Source: an uncultured Eisenbergiella sp.
GTDB lineage: Bacteria > Bacillota > Clostridia > Lachnospirales > Lachnospiraceae
NCBI GenBank assembly: GCA_910585455.1
Contig: CAJUEL010000020.1
Location: 1 to 64,000, forward strand
DNA: 64,000 nucleotides
Reading direction: 5' to 3'
A program made the position numbers and the translations under genes. How positions within the stretch are numbered: the first letter of the stretch is position 1; each line of letters starts with the position of its first letter. The notes under the pieces are model-generated. The model did no database searches, was not told where the DNA came from, and was given only the letters and a program-made list of their open reading frames with translations. Below, piece after piece: positions 14,558 through 22,951 of this stretch.

Positions 14558-15679
14558 ATGAAGAAAGAGAGACAGGCGAATCTGGAGCTATTACGCATCA
14601 TCGCCATGCTGATGGTAGTGATGATGCATTTGGCAAATCATGGAAATCTGATCGGCTTTGCGAAGCCGGGCAGCGCTTCCTATTATGTGGCATGGACGCT
14701 GTTTGGCGTGTCGTTTCCCGCCATCACCGTATACCTTCTGATCAGCAGCTATTTTTTGATCGATGCAAAATTTTCGGTCTGGAAGGTGGCGAAAATGGGA
14801 GGGCAGGTCTTTTTTTATGCCGCCGGCATCACGGCGCTGTTCTGGATTTTTGGGGATGTGGAGCATACGTTGAAGGATATGGTATTTTCCCTGCTGCCCA
14901 TATCCTCTGATTTTTACTGGTTCATTTCCATGTACGTGGGCATGTATCTGCTGGCGCCCGTCATGAACCGGCTGATCCGCGCGCTGACCAAAAGACAGCT
15001 GCAGTGCGCGATGGCGTTAAGCTTTGTGCTGGTATCGGTATGGCCCAACATCATTTATTTTTCCTCCGCGTTAAATACGGCGGGGGGCGTGAGCATCAGC
15101 TGGTTTTTGACGGTATATCTGTTCGGCGCGTATTTAAAGCTGTATTACAGGCCGGACGGACACTTTGGCAAAAAGCTTCTGTATGCCTGTCTGGCGCTGC
15201 TTCTCATTCCGGCAAGCCGCTTTGCGATAGAGGGCTTGTTAAAGACGCCGCTTGGAAAAATCAGCATTCTGGACGATCTCATGTGGGGCTACAGCGTTTT
15301 TTATTCCTACAGCTCGATTCTGGTCAGCGCCGCGGCTATTCTTTTGTTCATCGCCTTTCTGAATCTGGAAATCAGGCCGGGGCGGACGGCGCGCATTGTG
15401 AATCGCATAGCCGGGGCGGCTTTCGGCGTCTATCTGATCCATGACCATCTGTATTTGCGGGAAACGCTGTGGGAGAGGATAAATACAGTTGCGCTATTGG
15501 ATAAATGGTATCTGCTGCCCGCCTGTCTGGCGCTTGTGACGGCAGTCTATGCGGTCTGTACCATGATAGAGCTTTTGCGGGCGGGGCTGTTTGCGCCGCT
15601 TGACAACAGCAGGCGTTTGAGAGGATTTTTCAGAGAAATAGATGATAAGCTTGGAAGGCTGTGGAGGGGCGGAGCATAA
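14558..15679 (+). CDS. Membrane acyltransferase (family 3)
   Basis: A 373-residue integral membrane protein with about ten helices, of the acyltransferase 3/OafA type. These proteins transfer acetyl or similar groups onto cell-surface sugars. The opening RQANLELLRIIAMLMVVMMHLANHG contains the expected R...R/E and the catalytic-histidine neighbourhood of the family, and VYLIHDHLYLRE near the C-terminus is also typical. The start at 14558 is chosen over the upstream ATG at 14504 because AGAGG lies just before it and the helix motif begins directly after. The acceptor is unknown. Confidence 0.85.
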   Translation: MKKERQANLELLRIIAMLMVVMMHLANHGNLIGFAKPGSASYYVAWTLFGVSFPAITVYLLISSYFLIDAKFSVWKVAKMGGQVFFYAAGITALFWIFGDVEHTLKDMVFSLLPISSDFYWFISMYVGMYLLAPVMNRLIRALTKRQLQCAMALSFVLVSVWPNIIYFSSALNTAGGVSISWFLTVYLFGAYLKLYYRPDGHFGKKLLYACLALLLIPASRFAIEGLLKTPLGKISILDDLMWGYSVFYSYSSILVSAAAILLFIAFLNLEIRPGRTARIVNRIAGAAFGVYLIHDHLYLRETLWERINTVALLDKWYLLPACLALVTAVYAVCTMIELLRAGLFAPLDNSRRLRGFFREIDDKLGRLWRGGA

Positions 15680-15717
15680 AAACGCAAAAGCGCCAAAGCG
15701 TGCAGGAGGGATAAAGG

Positions 15718-16869
15718 ATGAAATATGAAGTATTAAAAAGAGAGGGAATGGCGAAGCGGGCTGTGATGGAGACGGTGCACGGTACGATCCAGACCCCGGT
15801 TTTTATGAATGTGGGAACGGTGGCGGCGATCAAAGGTGCGGTATCCACGGAGGATTTGGAGCAGATTGGCACACAGGTGGAGCTGTCCAATACCTATCAT
15901 CTCCATGTGCGTCCCGGAGATGAAAAGATCAAGGCCTTCGGGGGACTGCACAAATTCATGTCCTGGAATAAGCCGATTTTGACGGATTCCGGCGGTTTTC
16001 AGGTGTTTTCTCTGGCAGGGCTTCGCAAAATCAAGGAGGAAGGTGTAACCTTCCGCTGCCATATTGACGGACACAAAATTTTTATGGGTCCCGAAGAGAG
16101 CATGCGGATTCAGTCCAACCTCGCCTCCACCATTGCCATGGCCTTTGACGAGTGCGCGCCCGCGAAGGCGGAGCGGCTGTATGTGGAGAATTCTGTGGCG
16201 CGCACCACCAGATGGCTGGAACGTTGCCAAAAGGAGCTGCATCGTTTAAACGCGTTGGAGGATACGATCAACAAGGAGCAGCTTTTATTCGGCATTAATC
16301 AGGGAGCTGTTTATGAGGATATCCGCATTGACCATGCGAAGCGGATTGCCGAAATGGAGCTGGACGGCTATGCGGTGGGCGGTCTTGCGGTGGGAGAGAC
16401 CCATGAGGAGATGTATCACATCCTGGATGTGACGGCGCCTCATCTGCCCTCAGACAAGCCGGTCTATCTGATGGGCGTGGGCACACCGGCGAACATTCTG
16501 GAAGCGGTGGAGCGGGGCGTGGACTTTTTTGACTGCGTATATCCGACCAGAAACGGGCGTCATGGTCATCTGTACACCAACTTCGGAAAGATCAATCTTT
16601 TCAACGCAAAATATGAGCTGGATGAGCGCCCGATTGAGCCGGGCTGTCAGTGTCCGGCGTGCAGACGGTATTCCCGCGCCTATATCCGGCATCTGTTAAA
16701 GGCGAAGGAAATGCTGGGCATGCGGCTGTGCGTGCTGCATAATCTGTATTTTTACAATACGATGATGACGGAGATCCGAAATGCCCTGGATGTGGGAGAA
16801 TTTGCGGCATATAAGAAGAGAAAGCTTGACGGAATGAGCAATATTGTGTATGATGAACAACAGGGGTAA
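15718..16869 (+). CDS. tgt: tRNA-guanine (queuine) transglycosylase
   Basis: Exchanges the guanine at position 34 of GUN-anticodon tRNAs for preQ1 in queuosine synthesis. The 383-residue barrel shows ILTDSGGFQVFSL (active-site aspartate), GGLAVGE, the nucleophile region FDCVYPTRNGRHGHLYT, and the zinc site CQCPACRRYSRAYIRHLL with a downstream histidine. The ATG has AGGAGGGATAAAGG upstream. yajC follows 48 bases downstream, the common Clostridia order, so they are probably co-transcribed. Confidence 0.97.
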   Translation: MKYEVLKREGMAKRAVMETVHGTIQTPVFMNVGTVAAIKGAVSTEDLEQIGTQVELSNTYHLHVRPGDEKIKAFGGLHKFMSWNKPILTDSGGFQVFSLAGLRKIKEEGVTFRCHIDGHKIFMGPEESMRIQSNLASTIAMAFDECAPAKAERLYVENSVARTTRWLERCQKELHRLNALEDTINKEQLLFGINQGAVYEDIRIDHAKRIAEMELDGYAVGGLAVGETHEEMYHILDVTAPHLPSDKPVYLMGVGTPANILEAVERGVDFFDCVYPTRNGRHGHLYTNFGKINLFNAKYELDERPIEPGCQCPACRRYSRAYIRHLLKAKEMLGMRLCVLHNLYFYNTMMTEIRNALDVGEFAAYKKRKLDGMSNIVYDEQQG

Positions 16870-16917
16870 ATTTTTGCTGAAGCTTTTGGCGAGAGGAATA
16901 CAGGAGGAATTGAGTAC

Positions 16918-17235
16918 ATGAGCATTTTATTGACACAATCTGCGGAAGCCGGTATGGGGAGCATGCTGCCGGTCATTTTGATGTATGTGGTGGTTTTCGG
17001 CGCATTTTTCTATTTTGCGATGTATCGCCCGCAGAAAAAGGAACAGAAGAAGATGAGCGCGATGCTTTCTTCTCTGGAAATCGGGGACTGTGTCCTGACA
17101 AGCAGCGGCTTTTACGGGATTGTCATCGATATCACCGAGGATACCGTGATCGTGGAGTTCGGCAACAATAAGAACTGCCGCATTCCGATGCAGAAGAGCG
17201 CGATCTCCCAGGTGGAGAAGGCCAACGCGGAGTAA
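16918..17235 (+). CDS. yajC: Preprotein translocase accessory subunit YajC
   Basis: A 105-residue single-pass membrane protein that associates with SecDF and YidC at the Sec translocon. The membrane helix is at about residues 16-37 (LPVILMYVVVFGAFFYFAMYR), followed by the family signature RPQKKEQKKMSAMLSSLEIGD and the small beta domain VLTSSGFYGIVIDITEDTVIVEF. Length and order behind tgt fit the family well. A terminator closes the operon. Confidence 0.95.
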   Translation: MSILLTQSAEAGMGSMLPVILMYVVVFGAFFYFAMYRPQKKEQKKMSAMLSSLEIGDCVLTSSGFYGIVIDITEDTVIVEFGNNKNCRIPMQKSAISQVEKANAE

Positions 17236-17353
17236 GGATGGCGAAGGGTGCGTTTTTGGCGGGCGGGGCAGTTTCAAGTCTGCCTGATATGCTGACGCAG
17301 GCCATGTAACGGAAAATGGCGGCGGCATTTCTTTCAGGGGATGCTGCCGCTCA

Positions 17354-17408
17354 AAAAATACGCCGGTTTCAGGGCTGTGTTTTACAGCATTGGAACCGGC
17401 GTATTTTT
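17354..17408 (+). terminator. Terminator of the tgt-yajC operon
   Basis: AAAAATACGCCGGTTT (about 17354-17369) pairs with AACCGGCGTATTTTT (17394-17408) and ends in T. The A/T symmetry could make it bidirectional. Confidence 0.8.
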
Positions 17409-17437
17409 ACGACAAGGGAATAAGGAGGCGTGTGCGA

Positions 17438-17665
17438 ATGAAAAAGGTGGCAGGAATGATATTGGCAATGGCGGGAATCGTCATGGTGATAGCAGGCGTG
17501 GTGATAAAGGTGAGAAAAGAGACGACAGCGGTCATCGGCGGGGCGGATGGTCCGACCGCGATCTTTCTTGCGGGGAAAATCGGAAACGGGTCTATGCTTG
17601 CAGGGGCAGGTGTGGCGGCTGTTTTGGTGATAGCGGGCATAGTTCTGATAAGAAAGAAAAAGTGA
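17438..17665 (+). CDS. Small two-helix protein with OadB-type GGADGPT motif
   Basis: A 75-residue protein: membrane helix at about 3-24, the motif TTAVIGGADGPTAIFLAGKIG at about 31-51, then a second helix at about 55-70 ending in RKKK. The GGADGPTAI sequence is a hallmark of the beta subunits of sodium-pumping decarboxylases (OadB, GcdB, MmdB), where it belongs to the ion channel. Those proteins have 350-400 residues, so this is either a very short relative or a relic that kept one helix pair. The start at 17438 has GGAGG nine bases upstream. It stands alone, with no decarboxylase subunits nearby. Function unknown. Confidence 0.7.
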   Translation: MKKVAGMILAMAGIVMVIAGVVIKVRKETTAVIGGADGPTAIFLAGKIGNGSMLAGAGVAAVLVIAGIVLIRKKK

Positions 17666-17866
17666 CAGAAGCGACAGAGATGGCAGCCCAATAAAGGAAG
17701 ATATATGCCGTCATTTATGGTTCTGCACGGAATTGCCTGACGCATACAATGCAGGGAACAATGGGAGCTGCGTGCCAATGGCACTACGTTTTTACGGGTC
17801 CGCGTGGCAAATGCGCAGAGCTGCAAAAATGGTTATGAATATTCGGAAAGGAAAGGTGAGAATGAG

Positions 17867-18850
17867 ATGAAGGTTGTGGATATGCACTGTGATACGGTTT
17901 CAGCGCTGATGAAACGGCGGGAGTGGTCCCTTGCGGACAACGACCTGCACCTGCGCCTGGATAAAATGGAGGCGGGGGATTACCTGCTGCAGAATTTTGC
18001 GCTGTTTGTGTACATCGGGGACGGCAAAGATCCGTATCGGGCGGCGATGGAAATGGCGGATCGTTTTGAGGAGCAGATGGGTCTTTTCCCGGACAGGATC
18101 GCGCAGGTAAAAAGCTATGCGGACATTGAGAAAAACCGGGCGGAAGGAAAAATCAGCGCGATGCTCACGATAGAAGAGGGCGCGGTCTGTCAGGGAAGCC
18201 TTGCAAAGCTGCGGGAATTTTATGACAGAGGCGTGCGGATGATGACGCTGACCTGGAATTTCCCCAATGAAATCGGTTTTCCCAATGTGGCGATGCCAAA
18301 GGAAGGGGAAGCGCCCGACTTCACAACGCCCCAGACCGAAAAAGGGCTGACGGATTTCGGCGTCATGGCGGTGGAGGAAATGCAGCGGATGGGAATGATC
18401 GTGGATGTTTCCCATCTGTCCGATGCAGGCTTCTGGGATGTGTATCATCATACGAAAAAACCCTTTGTGGCGAGCCATTCCAATGCCCGGGCAATCTGCG
18501 GGCATGTGCGCAACCTGACGGACGACATGATCCGCGCGCTGGGTGAGCGTGGGTGTGTGACGGGGCTCAATTTCTGTGCGGATTTTCTGACGGACGCCGT
18601 CAAGGGCGAAAAAAATGAGGGAACCATCGAGGCGGTGGTGCGCCACGCAAGGCATATCACGGCGATGGGCGGCATGGAATGCCTGGGGCTTGGCAGCGAC
18701 TTTGACGGGATTCCCACCCATGCAGAGCTGACCGGCGCGGATAAGCTGCCGCTTTTGGAGGATGCGCTGAAAAAGGGCGGATTTTCGGCGTCTGAAAGGG
18801 AAAAGATTTTCTCCGGGAACGTGCTGCGCCTGTATCGGGAGCTGCTGTAG
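17867..18850 (+). CDS. Membrane dipeptidase-type peptidase (M19)
   Basis: A 327-residue zinc dipeptidase of the renal dipeptidase family. Metal ligands are visible in order: HxD in DMHCDTVSAL at residues 6-8, the bridging glutamate in LTIEEGAVCQG, then VSHLSDAGF and ASHSNARAICGHVRNL, and finally GLGSDFDG. No signal peptide is present, so it acts in the cytoplasm. It probably cleaves dipeptides, including those with a D-residue. The start at 17867 follows AAAGGTGAG. There is no clear operon partner. Confidence 0.9.
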   Translation: MKVVDMHCDTVSALMKRREWSLADNDLHLRLDKMEAGDYLLQNFALFVYIGDGKDPYRAAMEMADRFEEQMGLFPDRIAQVKSYADIEKNRAEGKISAMLTIEEGAVCQGSLAKLREFYDRGVRMMTLTWNFPNEIGFPNVAMPKEGEAPDFTTPQTEKGLTDFGVMAVEEMQRMGMIVDVSHLSDAGFWDVYHHTKKPFVASHSNARAICGHVRNLTDDMIRALGERGCVTGLNFCADFLTDAVKGEKNEGTIEAVVRHARHITAMGGMECLGLGSDFDGIPTHAELTGADKLPLLEDALKKGGFSASEREKIFSGNVLRLYRELL

Positions 18851-18967
18851 CGCGCCGGTTTAGAAAATTTTAAGAATTCATTTGGGAAAGCTTTATGCAA
18901 AGCTGTAGCTGTATTTTCTTTTTTTGCGCTATCCTTACTCTACGATGATGGAAACGGAGGGCGGAAC

Positions 18968-19504
18968 ATGAAAAATACAGGATTTTACCAGAAGGAAAAA
19001 GAAAATACCGGCAGGAGAAGGGGATGGAACGCGGTGACGGTCGTTTTGTTCGTTTGTGCCCTGCCGGTTTTGATTCCGCTGGTGTGTGGAGCTGTGGCGG
19101 TGCTTCTGGGAGCGGTCCTTGCGGTGGCGGGCGGCGCGATCGCCATCGTCACAGGCGCCGTGGGCGGTCTGCTCGCGCTGTTAGCAGGGGCGGCAGGCTG
19201 TATCCTTGCGGCAACCGTGAGTCTGGCGGCTCTTTTATTTGGCTCCCTGTTGGGAATCGGCTTTGGCAGTGTGCTTTTATTTTCCGCACCGGCGAGCGCG
19301 CTGGCGATTCTGGGCGTGAGCCTGATGGCGGCGGGCGGCGGCATTTTGGGAAGCCTGCTTTTGTGGCAAATCTGCGTATTTCTCATCCGGGTTTTCAGAG
19401 GTCTGACAGGATGGACGCGGGAGAGGATTTTGCAGCGAAAGGAAAAGAGGGCAATGCGGGCAGCGCAGGCTGCTGCAAAAGAGGAGGGCGGTCAGGATGC
19501 GTAA
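18968..19504 (+). CDS. Gly/Ala-rich multi-pass membrane protein
   Basis: A 178-residue protein made almost entirely of hydrophobic, glycine- and alanine-rich segments (about residues 25-140), with a basic N-terminus and a long basic cytoplasmic tail (TRERILQRKEKRAMRAAQAAAKEEG). This looks like the membrane part of HAAS/DUF1700-type proteins without the N-terminal HAAS domain. It overlaps the following DUF4097 gene by eight bases. GGAGGG lies six bases before the ATG. It is probably a partner of the surface beta protein next to it. Confidence 0.65.
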   Translation: MKNTGFYQKEKENTGRRRGWNAVTVVLFVCALPVLIPLVCGAVAVLLGAVLAVAGGAIAIVTGAVGGLLALLAGAAGCILAATVSLAALLFGSLLGIGFGSVLLFSAPASALAILGVSLMAAGGGILGSLLLWQICVFLIRVFRGLTGWTRERILQRKEKRAMRAAQAAAKEEGGQDA

Positions 19505-20477
19505 ATTTACAGCGACAGTAATGGTGGCGGCAGCGGCGGCAATCGCTGTCGGCGGGGTTTTGTTTGGCGCGGGATGCGCGATGGGCGGCTCACCGGGCTT
19601 TTATTACGACGGGGACGGCATACATGTGAAGGAGAGGACGGCTATCCCGCAAAGAGAGGATCATGTGCAGGCGTATACGAAGCTGTCTCCGGTCAAAAAT
19701 CTGGATATCCGGCTGGAAAACGCGGATCTTACGATCGTCCAGGGAGAGGAATGGGCGGTGGAATATGTGCTGGACGGATACCGGGCGGAGCCGGAATACA
19801 GGACGGAGAATCAGACCCTGACGATCCGGGAGGGAGAATGGAGGGGAGAAAATGACTGGCATATTTTCAGCTTCGGTCCGTCCTGGTGGAGGGACGAAAG
19901 CGCCCAAAGCGCTTCCCCTTATGTGAAAATCACAATCCCAAAGGACGGCGCGCTTGAACAGGTGATGCTGGAAAATGAATATGGCGATATTTTCGTTGAG
20001 AAAAAGCTGCTGGCAAAAGAGGTCAGCATATACGCGGAATGCGGCGCTGTGGAGATGGGAGACTGGGAAGGCGACAGCCTTTTGGTGGAGGAAGCCTATG
20101 GCTGCTTTACCGCCGGGCGGCTTAAGGGAGAAAGTCTGATCATATCCAGCGAAAGCGGAGAGGTGAAAACGGGCGCGCTTTTCGTGAAAAACGCGGATTT
20201 TCAGATGGAATACGGCGATCTGTCTGCGACTGTGGAGGAATGCGCCAGGGTGGAGGTGGAAAATGAAAGCGGCTCCGTCACGCTGGGGCTTGTGGGCGGC
20301 ATGGAACGCTTTGGCGTCAGCCTCCATACGGACTGGGGAACGATCCGCACGCCTGACGGCTATGTGGAGGCGGATGAAATGGAAGGAAATTCTGATTTTG
20401 TCCGAAAAAAGGATGACGGGGCGAGCATCCGGATTCATACGGAATACGGGGATATCCGGGTGAGAGAGGAGGCGTAG
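19497..20477 (+). CDS. DUF4097-type beta-strand repeat surface protein
   Basis: A 326-residue protein with an N-terminal signal anchor (VMVAAAAAIAVGGVLFGAGCAMG) and then about 280 residues of repeating beta strands of the DUF4097 (putative adhesin) type. The repeat rhythm is clear: NADLTIVQGEEW, ENEYGDIFVEK, AECGAVEMGDW, ESGEVKTGALF, EYGDLSATVEE, ESGSVTLGLV, EYGDIRVRE. The cysteine near residue 27 could be a lipobox (GAGC). In Firmicutes this domain occurs with PadR and DUF1700 genes in envelope-stress modules. Such a module follows 300 bases downstream. Confidence 0.8.
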   Translation: MRKFTATVMVAAAAAIAVGGVLFGAGCAMGGSPGFYYDGDGIHVKERTAIPQREDHVQAYTKLSPVKNLDIRLENADLTIVQGEEWAVEYVLDGYRAEPEYRTENQTLTIREGEWRGENDWHIFSFGPSWWRDESAQSASPYVKITIPKDGALEQVMLENEYGDIFVEKKLLAKEVSIYAECGAVEMGDWEGDSLLVEEAYGCFTAGRLKGESLIISSESGEVKTGALFVKNADFQMEYGDLSATVEECARVEVENESGSVTLGLVGGMERFGVSLHTDWGTIRTPDGYVEADEMEGNSDFVRKKDDGASIRIHTEYGDIRVREEA

Positions 20478-20564
20478 AAATTTCGTCCGGCCGGCGGCTT
20501 TATGCCGGCATCCGGAGCGAAACGGAAGCGGAATGCCGCTATGGGCAGGGGTTATGGAAAATGA

Positions 20565-20605
20565 GAAAGCGATGATAGGCCAAACGGTCTGTGATCGCTT
20601 TTTTT
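20565..20605 (+). terminator. Terminator of the DUF4097 operon
   Basis: AAAGCGAT (about 20566-20573) pairs with ATCGCTTT (20593-20600) and runs into eight T. Confidence 0.8.
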
Positions 20606-20680
20606 TCGTTTTTTCCCGCGTCCTCTCTCTGCCGCGTAAAAAGTGGTCGCGCAAATAATATTTTAGTATTAAATCAAATT

Positions 20681-20715
20681 TAGTACTTGACAATACATAG
20701 TACTATGGGTATTAT
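20681..20715 (+). promoter_or_regulatory. padR promoter with operator palindrome
   Basis: TTGACA (20687-20692), 17 bases, TATTAT (20710-20715). TAGTAC (20681-20686) and GTACTA (20700-20705) form an inverted repeat across the -35 box, a good candidate site for the PadR protein encoded 58 bases downstream (autoregulation). Confidence 0.8.
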
Positions 20716-20772
20716 AACAGTAGCAGGAAGAGAGAAGGGAGTTTTTTTGGGGAAAGTAGAAGGTGATCATGC

Positions 20773-21099
20773 ATGAATGCGCAGTTTAAGAAGGGGGTTT
20801 TGGAGTTGATTGTGCTGGAATCGGTTCGGGTCAGGGACATGTATGGCTATGAGCTGGTGGAGGAGGTTTCGAAGGTGGTGGACGTCAATGAGGGGACGAT
20901 TTATCCGCTGCTTAAACGTATGACCAATGAGCACTATTTTGAGACCTACCTGCGGGAGTCAACGGAAGGACCGCCCCGGAAATATTATCATATCACGGCG
21001 GCAGGCATTTTGTACCGGGATAATCTGGAAAAGGAATGGAATGAGTTTTCACAGAAGGTATGCAGCTTTCTGGAGGAACAGAAAAGGGGAGCGAAATGA
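20773..21099 (+). CDS. PadR-family transcriptional regulator
   Basis: A 108-residue winged-helix repressor of the PadR-s1 type. KKGVLELIVLESVRVRDMYGYELVEEVS is the family opening, GTIYPLLKRM the recognition helix, and PPRKYYHITAAG the wing. The following membrane gene overlaps its stop (ATGA), the usual PadR-DUF1700 pairing. An inverted repeat in the promoter suggests autorepression. Confidence 0.93.
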   Translation: MNAQFKKGVLELIVLESVRVRDMYGYELVEEVSKVVDVNEGTIYPLLKRMTNEHYFETYLRESTEGPPRKYYHITAAGILYRDNLEKEWNEFSQKVCSFLEEQKRGAK

Positions 21100-22082
21100 A
21101 CAAGGCGGAATTTATAGCGGAACTGGACAGCAGGATCGCCGTCCTTGCGGAGGATGAACGGCGGGACATTCTGGATGAGTATGAACAGCATATCGATATC
21201 AAGGTGATGCGCGGGATGTCAGAGGAGGATGCCATAGCGGATTTCGGCAGGATGGAGGAGCTGGTAGCGGATATTCTGGAAGCGTATCATGTGCGGGCGG
21301 ATTATGCGGATCCGAAGAGGGAGAAGAAAGAGCCGCAGAATATCACGGAGAGGCTCCTGCATGGCCGCCTTTTTAAGAAGGACGGCGCAGAAGAGCCGGA
21401 TGCCAAAGGGCGGCAGTCAAAAGAGAGCTGGTTTGACGGGAAGCCATGGCAGAGGGTCAGAAATATTTGCAGCAGGATTGCCGGTTTTTGTAAAAAAGCA
21501 GTGCAAAACAGCATAGACGGGGTCAAGGGATTGGGCAGGAGCGTGCAAAAGGGCGCTGGCATCGTAATCGATTTTTGCAAAAAGCCCTTTGTGCGGCGGC
21601 GTAAAGCCAGGACGGAAGAAATCGTGCTGACAAAGGGGGTAGATGACAGCGGGAGGAGAGGAAAAAGAAAAATGAGAAAAGAGGCGGGATTTTCCGTAAT
21701 GGGAGCAATCAGGGCGATGCTTGATGCGTGCGCTGCGGCGGTGATGTGGTGCCTGAAATGGATGTGGAATCTGTTCTGGCTCGGATCCGGAGCATTATTT
21801 GGCTTTGGAAGCTGCATCGTGATTTTTTTCATGGGAACGCTGGCAGTGCTTCTGGCGCTGGGGTATCCTCTGCGGGGGATCGCAATCGGGTGTCTGGGAC
21901 TTGTCCTGTGCATGTCGAGCGTAACAGTCTGGTGCTTTTCCCTGATCGTCGGGAAAAGGAGGCTCAAAAGGGAGGCAGATACGGACAGAGCGCCTGCCAG
22001 GATGGCAAAGGAAGATGAAGTCCAGGTGCAGGAAACGGCAAAAGAGGAAGAAAAAGAGGAGGAGGAGTCGGCTCATGCGTAA
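21096..22082 (+). CDS. DUF1700/HAAS-domain membrane protein
   Basis: A 328-residue protein. The N-terminal 65 residues (FIAELDSRIAVLAEDERRDILDEYEQHID...DAIADFGRMEELVADIL) are a HAAS domain, thought to interact with PadR-type regulators. A long basic linker follows, with repeated aromatic/lysine segments (FCKKAVQNS, FCKKPFVRR). Then come three hydrophobic stretches at about 205-285 and an acidic tail. The start at 21096 overlaps the padR stop. It probably links an envelope signal to PadR. The linker is longer than usual for the family. Confidence 0.8.
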   Translation: MNKAEFIAELDSRIAVLAEDERRDILDEYEQHIDIKVMRGMSEEDAIADFGRMEELVADILEAYHVRADYADPKREKKEPQNITERLLHGRLFKKDGAEEPDAKGRQSKESWFDGKPWQRVRNICSRIAGFCKKAVQNSIDGVKGLGRSVQKGAGIVIDFCKKPFVRRRKARTEEIVLTKGVDDSGRRGKRKMRKEAGFSVMGAIRAMLDACAAAVMWCLKWMWNLFWLGSGALFGFGSCIVIFFMGTLAVLLALGYPLRGIAIGCLGLVLCMSSVTVWCFSLIVGKRRLKREADTDRAPARMAKEDEVQVQETAKEEEKEEEESAHA

Positions 22083-22830
22083 GCTACATATGGTGTTGCT
22101 GGGGACTTTTGTGACGGGCGTTTTGCTGGGAGGAATCGGTACGGGCATCGCCTTTGGGGAATATTCGGAGATTGAATACGGCGGAAAGGTCAGCATTGGC
22201 GGGGAGAATGTGGTGGTGAAGGAGCTGGATTATGCATTCACGCCATCCCGGGAGGAACGGATTGTTTTGACTCCCTGTTACCGGCTGGAGAAAAATGTGG
22301 ACTCGCTGGTGGTGGAGGATGCTTCTATCCCGGTGGGGGTGGTGCGCTATCGCGTATCCTACAATGAAAAAAGGGTTGCTCCACGGTTGAATTTCTGGGA
22401 TACGGAGCCGGAAGACGGGCAGTGGGAAGATGCCTGGGAGGAGGCGGAGAGCAGGGCTTTAGAAGCGGGAAGAGAGATTCCCCAAAAGGAAGAAGAGCCG
22501 GATCGCTTAGCCGGAGAAGAAAGCGCAGAAACAGCGACAGAAACAGCGGCATCGGAGGATGCTGCCTGGGAAGGGGAGGAAGAATCCGCATTCCTGCATG
22601 AGGAGGATGGGGAAGTCATAATGCCGTCAAGACGTCTGACCTATCTGGAGCTGGGGTGTCGTTTTTACGGGAACGATTTTGAAATCATTATGGAGAATAA
22701 GGATAGAATCTTAAGCGACTTAAAGCAGAAACGGATTTGCCTCTATGAGCTCACGGATATTCAGGATGTGGAGATATTGGTGAATCCGGAATCGCTGCTG
22801 TATCTGGATGACCATTCGGGATGGAATTGA
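22075..22830 (+). CDS. Signal-anchored extracytoplasmic protein, acidic linker
   Basis: A 251-residue protein with an N-terminal membrane anchor or signal peptide (LHMVLLGTFVTGVLLGGIGTGIAFG). A beta-rich domain follows to about residue 105, then a strongly acidic low-complexity linker at about 110-185, and a short C-terminal domain (LELGCRFYGNDFEIIMENKDRIL). I do not recognise the family; the first domain could be a degenerate DUF4097-like strand set. It overlaps the DUF1700 gene by eight bases and is the third gene of the padR operon. Confidence 0.65.
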   Translation: MRKLHMVLLGTFVTGVLLGGIGTGIAFGEYSEIEYGGKVSIGGENVVVKELDYAFTPSREERIVLTPCYRLEKNVDSLVVEDASIPVGVVRYRVSYNEKRVAPRLNFWDTEPEDGQWEDAWEEAESRALEAGREIPQKEEEPDRLAGEESAETATETAASEDAAWEGEEESAFLHEEDGEVIMPSRRLTYLELGCRFYGNDFEIIMENKDRILSDLKQKRICLYELTDIQDVEILVNPESLLYLDDHSGWN

Positions 22831-22860
22831 GGAAAGGCGGCTTTAGGGTTACAGTTCGGA

Positions 22861-22907
22861 CAGGTCTGCGCGTTTATCGCGCGGACTGTGAGAATCGTGC
22901 CGGTAGC
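22861..22907 (+). repeat. Dispersed hairpin repeat, copy R2
   Basis: GGTCTGCGCG (about 22863-22872) pairs with CGCGCGGACT (22878-22887) using G-U pairs, followed by GTGAGAATCGTGCCGGTAG. It is a close copy of 3162-3208. Confidence 0.7.
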
Positions 22908-22914
22908 ATGTTTT

Positions 22915-22950
22915 ACGGGCTGATGCAGGAAAAGGCATCAGCCCGTTGTT
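22915..22950 (+). terminator. Terminator of the padR operon
   Basis: ACGGGCTGATGC (22915-22926) pairs with GCATCAGCCCGT (22935-22946), a perfect 12-bp stem followed by TGTTTTTATT. Confidence 0.85.
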
Positions 22951-22951
22951 T

